This document shows, piece after piece, positions 1 to 12,736 of a DNA stretch of 64,000 nucleotides. The position numbers were made by a program, and so were the translations under genes. Position 1 is the stretch's first letter. Every line of letters starts with the position of its first letter. The DNA is from Tricholomella constricta (Eukaryota; Basidiomycota; Agaricomycetes; Agaricales; Lyophyllaceae). The DNA lies in NCBI GenBank assembly GCA_013368375.1, contig JAACJP010000015.1, positions 434,001-498,000 on the forward strand. Direction: 5' to 3'. A model generated the notes under the pieces. The model saw only the letters and a program-made list of their open reading frames with translations. It did no database searches and had not been told where the DNA came from.

Positions 1-1746
1 CAAGTCAGGAAACGTATTACTCCCGGCTTCTGGTGATACTGTGAGCCTGTCCAACACCAAAATGTCAGGAAAACCATCACTCCAGGTTTGTTCTCTATAG
101 ATATCAACCAAGCTTTGTTGTTAACGTGGCCTTTAGGAACGCAACTTGGACACGGCCACTCCCAACTACTTTGAAGTAATGGACTGTCTCTGGTATGACC
201 TGTCTATCCATTATCTTAGGCTCTCGTCAACAACCTATGACAACGCAGTGCACCGGGAGCAAGCCTCAATAACTTTGGGGCCCCAGCCCATCATCTACAC
301 AATAACGCCTCTAGCCGCCGTCAGCCTCTTCGTGGGGGAGACAAAGACCAGCGTAGGCTCCAACGATATTTGACTGCGGAGGGGAAACTTGCGCGACAGT
401 TCCAGCAATGTCAATCAGAAACGCCATCTCGAGAGTTGCAAGTTCAAGCTCTGGAACGGGCCACAACGATGTTGAATACCCACGCACTCGACGCTCGCGA
501 ACGTGTTGAGAATCTCCGTACACTTCTCGCCGACCGCAGTATGGACCCCGACACCTATGAGTCGCTGAAGCGTGAGCGCTGGGTGGAGGAGAATCGACAG
601 TCTGTCGTTGATCAGGAAACAAAAGTTGTGCGGCAACACCTCGATAGCTTGTCGAATCATTTGACACATGGCGATCCCTTGTCCGGCTTTCGGGCCACTC
701 ATCTGATCACCGACGAAGAGAGGCGACGTCGAAATCTCCTCAAGTTTTTCGACGCCTCGCCCACCCAGCCTTCCATTCGTATCCGCAAAGCCACTTCCCT
801 CCTTTTCGAGCGTGCTCCGAAGCGAAGAACTCTGAATAGAGTATCGCCTATGCGCCTGCGGACAACTTCCACTATTTCCAATGCCTCTTTCCAACCTCTA
901 CTACCTATCTCTCGAGACGGGTGGACTCGTCGGCCACGGCACATAACGAACCCAGGAGATGTTGCAACTCGAGAAACGTCGACTCTTTCCCTACCTCCAC
1001 CCCTTAAGATTGTCACAGAAGATAGATCCATGGCTATAGACGAAGATCTGTCACCGTATACAGAGACTGAAGCTTCGTACGTCTCCAAATTCACTGATGC
1101 ATCTTCGACCTCGCCCACTACGGCTATCACCTGCTCCCCACCCCTACTCACATCTCGACTGCCCATGACCAGGGAAAAGCCAGACTCATCTGATGAAACT
1201 GGGACTGCGACAATTTACCTCAGCTCCTTCTCAGCGCCTCCGACAGGCCAACATCTTACTGCCGAGGATGTTGAAGTATCATTACCTGACTACGCTCTGG
1301 ATCTCTTCTCGCGCTTTGATTACGCGCTTCCTATATCCATCTCGGACACCCAAATCAGCGGCCGCCTCCCAACGCGTTCTTCCGATGTTGGCCCACGACA
1401 AGCCAAACAACAACGGAACGCAGCCTCTATGCGCCATTCATCTTCCTCCTTGAAGGTTCCATTGTTTGCATCCCCGAAGCAGCAACAGGGCGAGAAGGCG
1501 CCGCGTCTTGGACGGTCCAGCTCGTCTCGTCAATTGGGCTCTTTGTTTTCTATACCCGAAGCGTTATCGTCACGAATTGGAGTTGAATCCAGTGAGAAGA
1601 GCGCACGCGGTCGCGACGGCTTTGCGTCATCCACATGCTCTTCAGCTACCTCTCACGCATCACCAACTCGTTCCAAGGAGGTGAAAAGTGATTTAACGTC
1701 TAAGCTCAAGAGGCGTTTCTCTGTCTTGCGTTTAGGACGATCGTAA
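1..1746 (+). CDS. Ser-rich basic hypothetical protein, 5' truncated
   Basis: Not recognised. The gene enters from the left edge. Exons 1-85, 137-192 and 249-1746 join in frame, with donors GTTTGT and GTATGA and acceptors CTTTAG and ACGCAG. The frame is open back to base 2, so the true start lies outside the window; an in-frame ATG at 62 is a weaker alternative. The last exon alone codes about 499 residues. Its first third is charged and helical (a stretch rich in Glu, Arg and Leu around 560-690 that could be coiled coil). The rest is Ser/Thr/Pro-rich and low complexity, ending in a basic tail (KLKRRFSVLRLGRS). No membrane segment or catalytic motif is visible. A cytoplasmic or nuclear scaffold-like protein is possible, but that is only a guess from composition. 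Confidence 0.7.
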
Positions 1747-2036
1747 ATGGACTCTTTCTTGCTCTGGATCTTGCTATATCTTGGTTGCGGGACACTTTAG
1801 ACCGTAAATATTATTATTACTCTTACTGAACACTGCTGCTCATCTTGGTACACTGCACGTACGTACAAGTCATGTCCTCCCAATGTCCCCCCATTCCTTA
1901 ACCCATCCAAGCTCCTACACGTGCTATCGCGGTCTGTTTATGTAATGCTTCTTGATAAACGCGTCCCGACGCGTCCAAACCTTTGGCACCAATATTGTTT
2001 CCTAACGCTCCTGTCACTGCTTCACCACCTGTCATA

Positions 2037-3740
2037 ATGTCTCTCTTGCCCAACCCCTGGGAAGGCCCCACGCCCGTATCTCAGGAACAGCCTGGCATAG
2101 TTGTCACTCTCCGGCTTTTCCGTAACATCCACAAGCATTGCCATACCGGCACATACCCATACGAGCTCCTGAAGGGCAGGCCAGACCGTGTCCCATTCTA
2201 CGAGATCGTGGGCCGCGGGCCACCGCCCAAGGACGTTTCTGGGAACCCAGGAGACCTTTACATCGATTCCAACCATCCTTTCGTGGTGTATATTCGAAAC
2301 AACGTGGAATGGAAAGCCTGGAACGAGCGTTCTGGGACAGACGGTAAACCGAAGAGAATTCGTCTTGCCCCCCATCCCAACCTAGTGGATCGTTATTTAT
2401 GGAGAAACAAACGATCCCTCAATTGGCTGACAGAATCCACCATCAAAGAAACGGGCATCTACCCCAGGACTTCCAGTATTGATCCAATTGAAAGCCTAGC
2501 AGACTTATTCCAGCATACTAGGGAAAGCATGAGCGCGGTTGGTTCTTCCTCAGAAGAGTTGGCTGCGCTGGGGAAAAGGGAAAGAGAAAACCCCATTCCT
2601 TCTCCGGACATCCTTGACCCATTGAATTACAAGAAACAAAAGTTTGAGGATACAAGTGTTAATCAAAGCTGTGTGTTTCTGTAAATCTACTTGAATGGGT
2701 CCATTTCTTACCTTCCTCTCCTAGTGGCTGCTCTGAAAAGATATTCCACCGTCAGTGATGAAGATTTCGCAGACCGCGCCGATGGGAATATTGAGATCGC
2801 TTCCGTGCGCCACTCTCAAGGAGGTCGTGCTTTTAACCTTAGTAGCAAAGCCAACGAACGTACGTTCTATTCTCCTTTCTGTGCCGTATGCGCTGGATGG
2901 ACATTGAGTTATTTTCGCAACAGTTACCGCTTTCATTGCAGAAGCGGATGAAGCACGTATATCAGCGGAAGGAAAAGCACGAGTACTGCAATCAAGACTG
3001 TCGGAAGGCACGTTCTCGGACCTCTTCCTATCTTATTCTAGTTCCTCATTGTTGATCCAGCACTGGATGCTCTGAAGACTGAAATGCGCGCTCGAGAGGA
3101 TGCAGAAAATAAAATATCTGCTTTGGAAACAAAGCGTAAGATTACGACTACCCGGCATATGAGCCTTACACTTAGTGTCCGGGCTCCTAGACGCAAAGGA
3201 ACAAGATGAATTGGCCAGGATTGTGCATTCCCGTCAGTGCATACTCTGTGGCACCCGTCCTCTAGCATCTAATGTTTCTCTTTCTTTGCTGTTGTCAGTC
3301 AGAGAAGAATGTCAAAGAGCGGAGAATGCACAAGCTGAAGCAGAATCTCGACGTAAGCTCGTCCACTGTTACGTAGCCTTGGACCGACTCAGGCAACTCA
3401 TTAACACTGATCCACACTAGTCAAGAAGAATGACTTGTCACGAGTGGACACGGCAGTGCAGATCACCATCCTCAAAGCATCAGGTAAACTACAACCTCAT
3501 TGTTAACCACACTGTGTTTCTTATATCCGTCTCCACTGCAATTGTAGTCGACGATCTCACTGCGCAGAACATCGAGACAGAGAAGAAGTTCAAGCAAGGT
3601 ATGTACATTCAGAATGAGTTGTCTTGTCGCTCACCATGCCCTTTTCGTGTCTTTCAGCCTCATTGGCCCTTGCAGCGAGCGACAGCTCCCTGGCGAAGCT
3701 CAGGTCTAAAATCCAAGAGCTACTGGAGTCGGATGGATGA
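2037..3740 (+). CDS. Hypothetical protein with C-terminal coiled coil (9 exons)
   Basis: Exons 2037-2670, 2725-2859, 2942-3007, 3061-3135, 3176-3232, 3299-3352, 3421-3483, 3548-3598 and 3658-3740 join to exactly 1218 nt, 405 residues plus stop. The start is the first ATG (MSLLPNPWEG). The first about 150 residues form a compact domain with a GNPGDLYID motif followed by VYIRNNVEWKAW, a pattern I associate with uncharacterised Agaricomycete proteins. After a polar linker containing GKRERE, the small 3' exons encode a Glu/Lys/Ala-rich coiled coil ending KLRSKIQELLESDG. The intron at 3008-3060 starts with GC (GCACGT) rather than GT, and only this choice keeps the coiled-coil frame. Function is unknown; self-association through the coiled coil is likely. 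Confidence 0.75.
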
Positions 3741-4684
3741 CTGTCATGCCACGCCATCGACATGGTGCTAGATACAAACCCACGACATCATCAAAGGTGC
3801 CCATGTCCTGCTGTTCTGTGATCAGGTGTTTCTCGCACAATGACAAATGATAAGTCGCTAGAAAAATTAAAGAGTTCGTGATGGTAGAGAAGCGACTGTA
3901 CTTATATGATGTGTCCATAGTTTGGAGGATACTATACTCGCGGTGCATGAAATAGAAGGATCGAAAGAAAGGCGGCAAGGAGAGAATGCTCCGTTTTGCG
4001 CGAGGAGCCTAACGGTAATCATCTTGATAAGTATTGGGGATTGGACGTCGGACCGGCTATTATATAGGTTACCACTTGAGCTTGATGCTTGTTTGAATGC
4101 CGATGGCAAAGGCTCGAAAGAGCCTTAGTTTGGCCGTACATAATCTGACTAGTTCTGATGCACTCTTTCTAGATCTCACATACAGTTGCGACCAATGCGA
4201 CCATATATAATTCCTCAACTTGGCTGGTGAAATTTCGACGATCTTTTGAATAAATTTCACTCTCTGAAAACCCAGCCTTGTACAGCCACGCATCTCCCGC
4301 GTGAATATTTTCTCGCTCGACCCTGGTTGTCTGCCAGCTGGAAAAGAGGACGAATCTATTCTCATTCTCTCGTCATCATCATCCTTGGCAGGTCACACTA
4401 ATGGAGCGTTAGCTGCCTCCTGGCGTGCAGCAAGGCTTGAGCGTGCACTTCGACGTGACCACCTGATCGCCTCAGGGCACAAACTCGCCCAGCACCAGCA
4501 CCACCCATTGTTGCGTTCGAGTACATCTGCATCTGCTGCCACGATTTTCCGCTGTTTCGATGACAATATTGTATCCCAGTGGACACGACAAACCCATGCA
4601 ACATCAGGTCGAGTCCGCACCACGCCGGTTTTATCGAAGGGAATGGAGAAAGAATAAACAAGTACGTTTAGTTTGAATTTCTGG
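3741..4684 (+). other. Intergenic region, no supported gene
   Basis: No convincing coding frame. A GTG-initiated open stretch at 4301-4657 lies in the same frame as the next gene but has no ATG and ends in a stop just before it. It is more likely 5' leader or promoter sequence of the gene starting at 4685. Confidence 0.5.
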
Positions 4685-6245
4685 ATGGATACCAGTTTTA
4701 AAGCAGCTCGACAGCACCTACCCAAGTCGATCTCCCTACCAGTATTCAAATTGATACCCATCGATCGACCGATATTCACCTGTGGCCAGTGTGGTTTTAT
4801 CAATACCCTTATCCCATTTTGTCTTTGGTGTTGCTGGACTTCAGATGCTGCTCATCGCGAGTTCGAAGAATCAACGCCTCGAGCCCGGAGAGCAAGTGCT
4901 CCCCCAAGAGTCTTTTGGAAACACTCAACCAGTCTGAGGTCTCCTTGCGGCTTGCATCCGGTTCCAACCGCATCGAAACAAGCTTCTTCGTTTGCAGGAG
5001 CTATAAATACCCAACTTTCAGGTGATAAACCGACGTCAGCCTTGATAGCCCAGGAAACCGCCAAGTCTAATATCCCTCATCCGGATCTTCTGAAATATCG
5101 TCGGGATACACAACGCACAACCACCTCCGAGGCGACCGTCCTTGATCCTTTCAAGGTTACCAACGCGACATCCGTGGTACAGTGTTGTCTTAAATACCAA
5201 GTTGCCCATTTGACAATCCCATCCACTGCCTTCATAGAACCCCGCTCCAGTTTCAGAGAAGTCACGACGGCCAAGGTGGTCTAACGAAAGTGCACGCATA
5301 GACGGGGCGGCAAGTACCCCATCCTTCTCCTTCCCCCCGCTGCGTCATTCCGTTTCTACAGGCGTAGATCGCCGCACCCCCATGCATCTCATCAAGACGA
5401 TATCCACGAAATCTTTACGCTCGACCCACATAGTGATCGACTTCAAGGCCCTCCACGAGAATTACGATCTCGACTTCAGGTCCGCTGACTTCAACCACTT
5501 TCCGGAACCAGCTTCGCCGACAAAGAGGACACTCCGGCGGAAGAAACGTGTGTCACTCCTCCGCACATCCAGTCCACCACTATCACGGCCCCAATCCACC
5601 TCCACCTCGAGCTCCTGCGCCGACACGCTCCCAGCACCCAAACTTAATGCCTACACTAATAATAATCGTCTCTCAGCTCCCATACTCGAGCCTAATAACC
5701 TGACCCATAACCGCTCCAAATCCCAGCCGGCCAACCATGTCCGCCTCGGGCATCCCAGCCGGCCGTACTACTCCGCCATCCGCCCGAACATGTCGCGCCC
5801 CACCTCGCCCATCGACTCTCCCGGTGCCCGGTCACTTTCACCGCCGCCGTCCCCTCAAGCCTCCCGCTTACGTCCCGTATCACTCCCCACCCCAGCCCGC
5901 GCCCCCTCTCCAGGCATCTTCTCCGTCCTCTCGTCGACCTCCGCGCTCAGCGAGGAGGACGAAGAGTCCCCGTTCGAATCTTTCGCCTTCCGCCCGCGTT
6001 CGGCCTCTGCTCACAACGATATTCACCCACGCCCGTTCGCGTTTGGCTCCCTTTCACGCCGGACCGGTGCTGGGTTCTCGCTGAGCGGGGAAACGGAGCT
6101 TCGGATGGCGTTGGCGAGGGAACTGGCGGACGAGGATGCGTATAAGTTTAAGGATATGGGGAAGAGGCGAGGCAGGGCGAGAGTGATGAGGAAGGTGCGG
6201 GAGTTGAAGAAGGGCTTGAAGGGGCTTGTTACTGGAAAGTCTTGA
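4685..6245 (+). CDS. Ser/Pro-rich protein with CxxC N-terminal motif
   Basis: Two exons, 4685-5155 and 5238-6245, give 492 residues. The intron (GTTACC..CATAG, 82 bp, TTGAC branch site) restores one frame from MDTSFKAAR to the C-terminus. The N-terminus holds a short Cys/Trp module, TCGQCGFINTLIPFC followed by WCCWTSDAAHREFEE, that looks like a small zinc-binding or palmitoylation-type patch. I recall similar starts in other Agaricomycete hypothetical proteins but cannot name the family. The centre is Ser/Pro/Arg-rich and low complexity (SPTKRTLRRKKR near the start of exon 2). The C-terminus is helical and basic (ELRMALARELADEDAYKF, then KKGLKGLVTGKS). No catalytic residues are visible. Intron choice is moderately certain; function is unknown. 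Confidence 0.65.
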
Positions 6246-6679
6246 ATGCGTATTACGGTATACCGTCGACCTGTATCCGCATCGTAGACTTTCGTTCGTT
6301 GAGTGTTACTACATTTTCCCTTGAACTGTTGGGCGATAGTAGAACATATCATGACACAATATCCTGTCGCCTTCCCGCAATTCGATACATGTTCGCGTTC
6401 CTCATCTAGCTGATATTTAGCACAGATCTCGCGGTAGACCTTTGGGTTGTTGTGTCCCCGGGCCGCTGATCCGTCGGAAGTCGGGTGTCCAGGCCGTTCA
6501 GGTCTGTGCTCGAAACCTGTGCTTTCGGACTTGCGCCTTCACGACAGGTTGCCCACCGCCGCACAGGTTTTCACCGTCCTATAACTCCTTCGCCATTCTG
6601 TAGCAAGGCAAATGGGAATACAACACGAGTCGCATTGAGCGATTAAGACTTAGCTTGGCCTCTTACGACTTTCTCTAAC
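6246..6679. other. Intergenic region
   Basis: Contains the 3' end of the upstream gene and the presumed promoter of the F-box gene. No coding frame or structured element was seen. Confidence 0.5.
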
Positions 6680-7985
6680 ATGAACACGACTCACCGAGCA
6701 CCTCGCAAGGTCTGGGACCTTCCGGATCTTCCTCCAGAATTATGGCTCAGTATATTTCGTATTGCGACCTGGGTTCCATCCATTATGGATCCTGAGGCTA
6801 CGCTCGAATTCTCCTTGACATTCTCCCGGGAACGAAAGCGGCTTTACCGGAAATCTTTGGTTCGTATCCAGCGCAATTGACTTTCATCCTGGACCAAGCT
6901 AACCAGTCAAACATTAATAGGTGACGAAGAGATACCTGGTCCGGGTGTGCAAGCAATGGAAAGCATGGGCGTCACCATACCTTTACGAGAGCATATATCT
7001 CGGCAGAGGCAAATCCTTACGACCCCTTCGTGATGCTCTAATGAGGTCTCAACAGGATGAACATGTCCCCGACGAAGACCATCCTTTAGGCTGGTGGACC
7101 AAGCGCCTCGATCTTGCTTTGCGAGATATGTCCATTACGAAGACCGACCGTCGCGATGAGATCCGTTGTATCTCTGACATCGTACAATGTCTCCCAAATC
7201 TCAACATCGTAAACTTTTCCGTTACCGCGCCACCATTCCATCGGAACTTTCAACGGGAATCATTTCCAAGTTCTGTCATTCACAGCCTCGCGGATTGGAG
7301 TGGGCCGAGTTTACAGGCGATCACATGGCAGGGCAGCTTCTTTACTCCAGACCCCCAGGACTGGCATGCCTTCCTCGCGAAAGCAAAGAACCTTAGGACG
7401 CTGCGCTGCCCTGATTTCCTGGAGGGCACGAGATTGCCATGTCTAACGTTGCTGTCTCTGGAGTCGCTCTACCCTCAAAAAGAACCTTTGATGGGTGATT
7501 TTCCTTCCCTTCGACATCTCACCGCCGAAGTGTCTCCTTCCACTGGCTGGCAGCCCCTCCTCGAGAGCCATGGGGCGAAGCTGGAAATTGTCCAGCTCAG
7601 CTTCAAGTACCACTCAACCATGTCACCGGTTCTAACACTACTTTCCGCCTCCTGCCCGAAACTTGTCCGTCTCGATCTGTCAGTTACAAGTTGGGACCTT
7701 GTGGGATGTCAGGTGGAGGGATGCGAGCTGGTATTGCCCTCGACGGTCCGCGTAATGGGACTACAGAACACTTCGAAACAGTCGTCCCCGCAGGGTTACA
7801 AGTCTCTCTTCTGGGGCCTCGAGCAGATGACATTTGGGTCATCGCTGGACTATGTACAGCTCATCGACAGCGGAAATGTTGCTGATTTACGTCAGAAACA
7901 TTCGCGGGCCCTCATGAGAGGCCTGGCAATGCTACATGCGAAAGGCTTACAGCTGAGGGATCACGAAGGGCTCGTCATGAGATGA
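6680..7985 (+). CDS. F-box protein with degenerate leucine-rich C-terminus
   Basis: Exons 6680-6859 and 6921-7985 give 414 residues (intron GTTCGT..AATAG, phase 0). Residues about 14-30 contain DLPPELWLSIFRIAT, a standard F-box helix 1, and the second exon supplies the rest (YLVRVCKQWKAWASPYLY). F-box proteins bind SKP1 and recruit substrates to SCF ubiquitin ligases. The remaining about 330 residues alternate Leu-rich strands and helices (LNIVNFSV, LRTLRCPDFLEG, LVRLDLSVTSWD), typical of the irregular LRR-like substrate arms in Agaricomycete F-box families. The substrate cannot be predicted. The F-box is clear; the intron join is well supported by the preserved motif. Confidence 0.85.
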
Positions 7986-8747
7986 AGGCGATTCGTTGGG
8001 CCCGACCGCCCTGTGTGGTTCTCCTTTCAGGGCTGCGAAGTGGGAGAGGATAGGGCATTTTTCCTTCTTCATTTTCTTTCCTTTCGTGGCACAATGACAC
8101 CTGTCAACGCGGATTGTTCCTCAAACAGGAACGAGACCTGAGCCCGCTTGCGATTCCTGCCTGTGACTCCTGTAACGTTTACCTTCGCTTGGGCTTGATG
8201 AAGATGCGAACGACTATGGCTGTGGTTCTATTTCTGGGTCAACGCTATATCGTTCGGTAAACCACTGACTGAATGTAGATGGATCCCCCTCGCGGAGTCT
8301 ACTGGGCAGATCAGGACCAATACTTCCATGATCGCCTTGTTTGTCTGGAGGGTATTTACCGCCAGGGTGCGAAAGGAAGCAGTTATTCTCGTAATACGGT
8401 GGTCAAATCGTTACTGGTCCCCGCAAAAAAAAACGCTACCACCGATACGTAGGAACTGAAAATGTGCGGTGAGGTACAAGGGCCTGTTTATCACCGTTTA
8501 ACACTCCCTTTTTGACATTTCTCAGGCAGCGACACGATGTCTAGTCCGATCATCTATCCTGCTGACTCCGTCGCTGTTGACTCTGGACATGAATTCGACT
8601 AAATCAATCGACCGGAAATATTTTGATGCCGGTATACACTGAAGTTCCTGTGCCTTTCGCTCCTGCAAGTCTGCCCCAGGTACCCGCTCGCGACGTTATA
8701 AAGAGACAAACTACTTGCTTCCTGCATATCGTCTACCCTCCATCACA
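7986..8747. other. Intergenic region with one weak 56-codon ORF
   Basis: An ATG at 8279 opens a 56-codon frame (MDPPRGVYWADQDQYF..) ending at 8452. It is directly preceded by an acceptor-like TGTAG, so it could be an exon remnant. Nothing homologous is recognised, and I do not call it a gene. The last about 50 bases before 8748 are the promoter/leader of the phospholipase. Confidence 0.4.
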
Positions 8748-10818
8748 ATGTCTTTCACTGTTGAGAAGGATAAATACATTGTCTCCGCTACTACTCCATG
8801 CAGTGTCGTCTCTGATAGCAACCAAGTCACTTCGGAGATTTGGTTCCGCACGCCGGTAAGAGTGTTTAGTATATGATAACGTCCCCATCTTGACATAGTC
8901 TCCTAGGCTCTCGACCAAGACATCGTCGACAAGGTCGTGCAGATCCAGCTTGAGACCAAGTCCCGCGACCAGGGCTGGGTTAGTATACCTGATGCGGGCA
9001 GTTGGAGTTGGTTCGACATCATCGTTCTTGAATCATCGGAGTCCTCCGAGCCGAAGGTCAAGGACAACATGGCCCTAGTCTGGCTCAGCCACGAGAACAA
9101 ACTCGGGTCCAACGAATACGAGGAGCAGGTTGGTGCATTGAGTGGGAAACATGATATCTTCAACGGCCTCGAAGTAAGTCCTCGGTTATATCCCTACTTC
9201 TCTCCATTCCTGAAACGCATCGAAGGTTGGCAATGCACTTGCCGTCCGCGTTTGTGCGCGATTCGTGGGATGGGAGAACCACGCGGTCGAAGGTCGATTG
9301 GTTCTCAAGTTATCAGAGAAAGGTGTGAATGTCGCAAAACATTGATGATTGAACAGTTCTAACTTTTGCATCTCAAAGGCCGCCCTGCTCAGCCGTCTTT
9401 TGATGAATATCAGATTGAATATCTTGGAGTTGTCGCTGAGCAAATGTCGGCACTCGGGAAGGCCCTCGACACCTACCTTGATGCCGCAACCCCAGAGGGC
9501 GCCCCCCCTGCATATTCACTTGTGCGCGAGATACTTCCAACGGGACCTCTGCGTGCTGATCAGAGTGCACTGGCTGACGAACCTCCGTTGCGGTTGCTGT
9601 CGCTTGGTATGTCAAACTCTCCATCCTCTGCATGATTCCTATTCATGCGGATCCGACAGACGGTGGAGGTGTTCGCGGCATTTCTTCGTTATACATTCTC
9701 AAAGCGATCATGGCGAAAGTTTCAAGCGATTCAAACGTGAAACCTTGCCAGTATTTCGATATGATGGCAGGCACAAGTACAGGAGGGTAAGTCACTTGTG
9801 CTGCACGCAAGGGTATCGATTTCTAACATTGTGCGAAGATTGATTGCAATTATGCTTGGACGGCTTCAAATGACGATCCCAGAGTGTATTGAGGCCTATA
9901 TCAATATGGCCTCGAAAATCTTTTCCGCAACCCCAGAGGAGAAATCCGCAAATTTCAAAAAAACTGGCGTATACTATAAGAAAGATAATCTCGAGAAGGT
10001 ATTGAAGGATATAATCAGGCAGAAGACTGGAGATGAGAATGCGCCTATGCTCGATCCAGACACCAACAATCGATGCAAAGTGTGGGTTCATCCATTTTTC
10101 TTCTTGAACTGCGTCGAAAAACAGGGCTAACAGGTCTTGAAAATCCCAGTTTTGTTGTCGCCGGCCTCAACCAGGACCTGAACCACACCAGTGCTGAACA
10201 TTTCCGGACCTACCCAACCAAAATCCCTAATCCATTTGGTGGATCCACTATCTGGCAGGCTGCCCGAGCGACCTCGGCTGCGCCGTTATACCTCCCGTCT
10301 ATCGAGATCAATGGGCAAGAATTCCTGGATGGAGGATTAAGATTCGCTAACCCTTCCCTATTGTATGTGAATCCACATCATCTTTTCTTCCATCGCTTAC
10401 CCTCAGCAGGCTCGTTGCAGAGGTCAACGACGTCTACGGCGCCGGCTTTGGTATTGCGCGACGCGTGGACTGTTTCTTGACCATCGGTGCCGGCATGTCA
10501 CCCAAAATTATCATCAACAAGCCACCCAGCGGGCTCGTTGAAGTTTTGGAATACTGGGCGTCCATTGCAAAAGCCGTGAAGAACCTTGCCACGGACTGCC
10601 AGACTACGCATCTCCTGGCCCAGAGCACGACGTTTTGCGGGAAGTTGGAGGAAGTCTATTTCCGGTTCAGTGCGGGTGTTAGGCAGGGCGACGATTGGGC
10701 ACCCCTAATTGATCTGGACGACTATGAAGGTATGCCAGGGCTCGTGAAGATTACACAGACGTACCTTGAAGGGGAGACGACACGTGTTGGGCAATGCGCG
10801 TTGAAGTTGATGAAGTAA
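8748..10818 (+). CDS. Patatin-like phospholipase
   Basis: Eight exons (8748-8855, 8907-9173, 9226-9322, 9379-9606, 9660-9786, 9839-10081, 10150-10362, 10410-10818) join to 1692 nt, 563 residues. Patatin enzymes are Ser-Asp dyad acyl hydrolases acting on phospholipids or acylglycerols. Seen here: the oxyanion loop D-GGGVRG at about residue 234, the nucleophile elbow AGTSTGG at about 271-275, and the catalytic Asp in FLDGGLRFANPSL at about 416. The N-terminal about 230 residues form a beta-rich region (WVSIPDAGSWSW, VGNALAVRVCARFVGWE) of the kind placed before the patatin domain in many Agaricomycete paralogues. It may help membrane binding, which is inference. No signal peptide is visible, so it is probably cytosolic. 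All catalytic elements are intact. Confidence 0.92.
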
Positions 10819-11458
10819 AGCACGGAATTGACATCGTCATGTCTGAGGTGGGTGTTGTAGGGGAAGAATCTGTCGACTTACGATAAGACGAGAGACGCTC
10901 CGTTGCTTTTTTTGTCGATAACATGGTCTCCTTGGTAGTCTATTTGTGGATTTTTTGGACTTTCTGGTTTCGTGCTCGGCCATATCTTGTCTCATACAGT
11001 TCATCATTTTTCCCTTAGGACCCTCCTAGCCAGTCGTTGCCCCAGTACAACTCACGTTTACTCGCAAAGTCGAAATCGCTGCAGTCAATCTGATTTTTAC
11101 TTTAATTTTCTGTGATACATCACCCTGTGATGCAGGGTCGGTTAAGTTTTGACGCGCTGTCCATGATTACAGAGAGACGAAAAGCTACGAAAACTTGAAG
11201 TAACACAGCCACTAGGACTTTATACCGTCATCCATAATTACAATCAAGTCTGCCTCCAGTACCTCAAGGCCTCACTCGTGATGAGGCTCTTGGGACAGAC
11301 TTTGTTGTGTCGGGTTATTGCAGAACATAGGCACGTTCAAACGATAGTCTAGCAGGTTGTTCCTAAACTTCACTAAACCATTTGGCAGCTTTCATACAGG
11401 ACAGTCAACCAGTGCGCGATGTGCACTAACACCTCGGAATAACTTTCTTTTAAGCTCA
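10819..11458. other. Intergenic region
   Basis: No coding frame supported. An in-frame stretch without ATG precedes the hydrolase at 11459, so a further upstream exon with a targeting peptide cannot be excluded. Confidence 0.45.
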
Positions 11459-12623
11459 ATGGTGTCGCATCCCCATTGCCGAAACTTCTCTGCTAAATCG
11501 ACTCCAGTGGATCTCTCTTCCGAGCCATACATTCCGCCGAATGGAAACACCACTGACGGTGCCGTCGTCATTTTACACGGTTTGTTGTACGTTGGTGAAG
11601 CTGCCTGGATTCAACATCTAATTCATGGTCCTGACGTGTATTTCTACTCAGTGGGTCCAAACGAAACTTTGCATCGCTATGCAAAGCATTTGTGCGTGAC
11701 CTGAATCGTCCTGTCTATGCACTTGACCTCCGTAATCATGGGTCTTCTCCTCACACCACGCCCATGAATTACGAGTCCATGGCCGCCGATGTGTCTCATT
11801 TCATTACCAAGAACAACCTGAAAGAGGTCTCTTTACTTGGCCATTCCATGTAAGCACCGTCCTACTGTACCACTGAGACCCGAAGTTGTAATTAGTGTCA
11901 TAATCCAGGGGAGGGAAAGTAGCAATGACACTCGCCCTTTCATCTTCCCTCCCCAGCCTTTCAAACCTCATTATTTCCGATATTGCGCCCGTTCGATCCT
12001 CTCTTTCCCCGTCCTTTCAACGTTACTTGAAGGTCATGTCCGATATCGAGGACCCTGCCACAGACGTCAGGACAAGAGAAGCGGCGGACAAAATACTACA
12101 GACGGTGGAAAAGGTTTGTTTCAATGAACTCCGACGATCATTATGACCAAAGCAGCTCCAGGATCTTAGTATCCGCCAATTCCTGCTAACAAACCTGATG
12201 TTGCCATCGAACCCATCCGACAAAACGGTCAAGTTTAAAATTCCAATCGCCACCCTCAAGGGAGCAATTGCGGCTCTTGGGTCTTTCCCATTCGCATTAG
12301 ATGAGGGCCGCCAATGGCATGGAAGGACGCTGGTCGTGAAAGGCGCCAAGAGCGAGTGAGTGGAGCATGGCGTTGGAGTATTGAGCGTTCACTTAGGACC
12401 ACGTTTCTCCAGCTATATTACTGACGATAGTATTGCCATCTTCAACGCGTTCTTTCCCAACGCGAAAGTGGAGGTTCTTGACACTGGGCATTGGGGTGCG
12501 TTCGTTTCATATATTTTCTATCCGTTCGTAGCTACAGCTTTGAAAATGATAGTTCACGCGGAGAAGCCTAACGAATTCAAGAGGATCTTCGTCGACTTTA
12601 TCCTCGAGACAACTTCGTCCTGA
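11459..12623 (+). CDS. Alpha/beta hydrolase, ABHD11/IMO32 type (copy A)
   Basis: Exons 11459-11586, 11652-11849, 11909-12113, 12156-12355, 12413-12495 and 12553-12623 give 294 residues. Motifs follow the ABHD11/IMO32 order: VVILHGLFGSKRNF oxyanion region, ALDLRNHGSSPHT, nucleophile elbow LLGHSMGGK (Ser about 108), and catalytic His in LDTGHWVHAEKPNEF (about 273). Yeast IMO32 and human ABHD11 are mitochondrial, and ABHD11 is linked to protection of lipoylated 2-oxoglutarate dehydrogenase. The called start lacks a long presequence (VSHPHCRNFSAKS), and an upstream exon may be missing. A diverged paralogue lies 8 kb away (20318-21745). Substrate unknown. Confidence 0.88.
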
Positions 12624-12736
12624 GTTCGCCATCCTTGCGAACATTTTTTGCCAAAAAAATACAAGAATGGAATGCAGGTATAATGGAATGATTACAGTGT
12701 ATGCATACAAGTTACAGGCTATAGTATACCTCGAAA

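Noticed and set aside
415..1166. Long minus-strand open frames over the first gene
   Set aside because: They are mirror frames of a well-supported plus-strand coding exon and have no motifs.
8279..8452. 56-codon ORF in the 8-kb gap
   Set aside because: Too short, unrecognised and without clear transcription signals.
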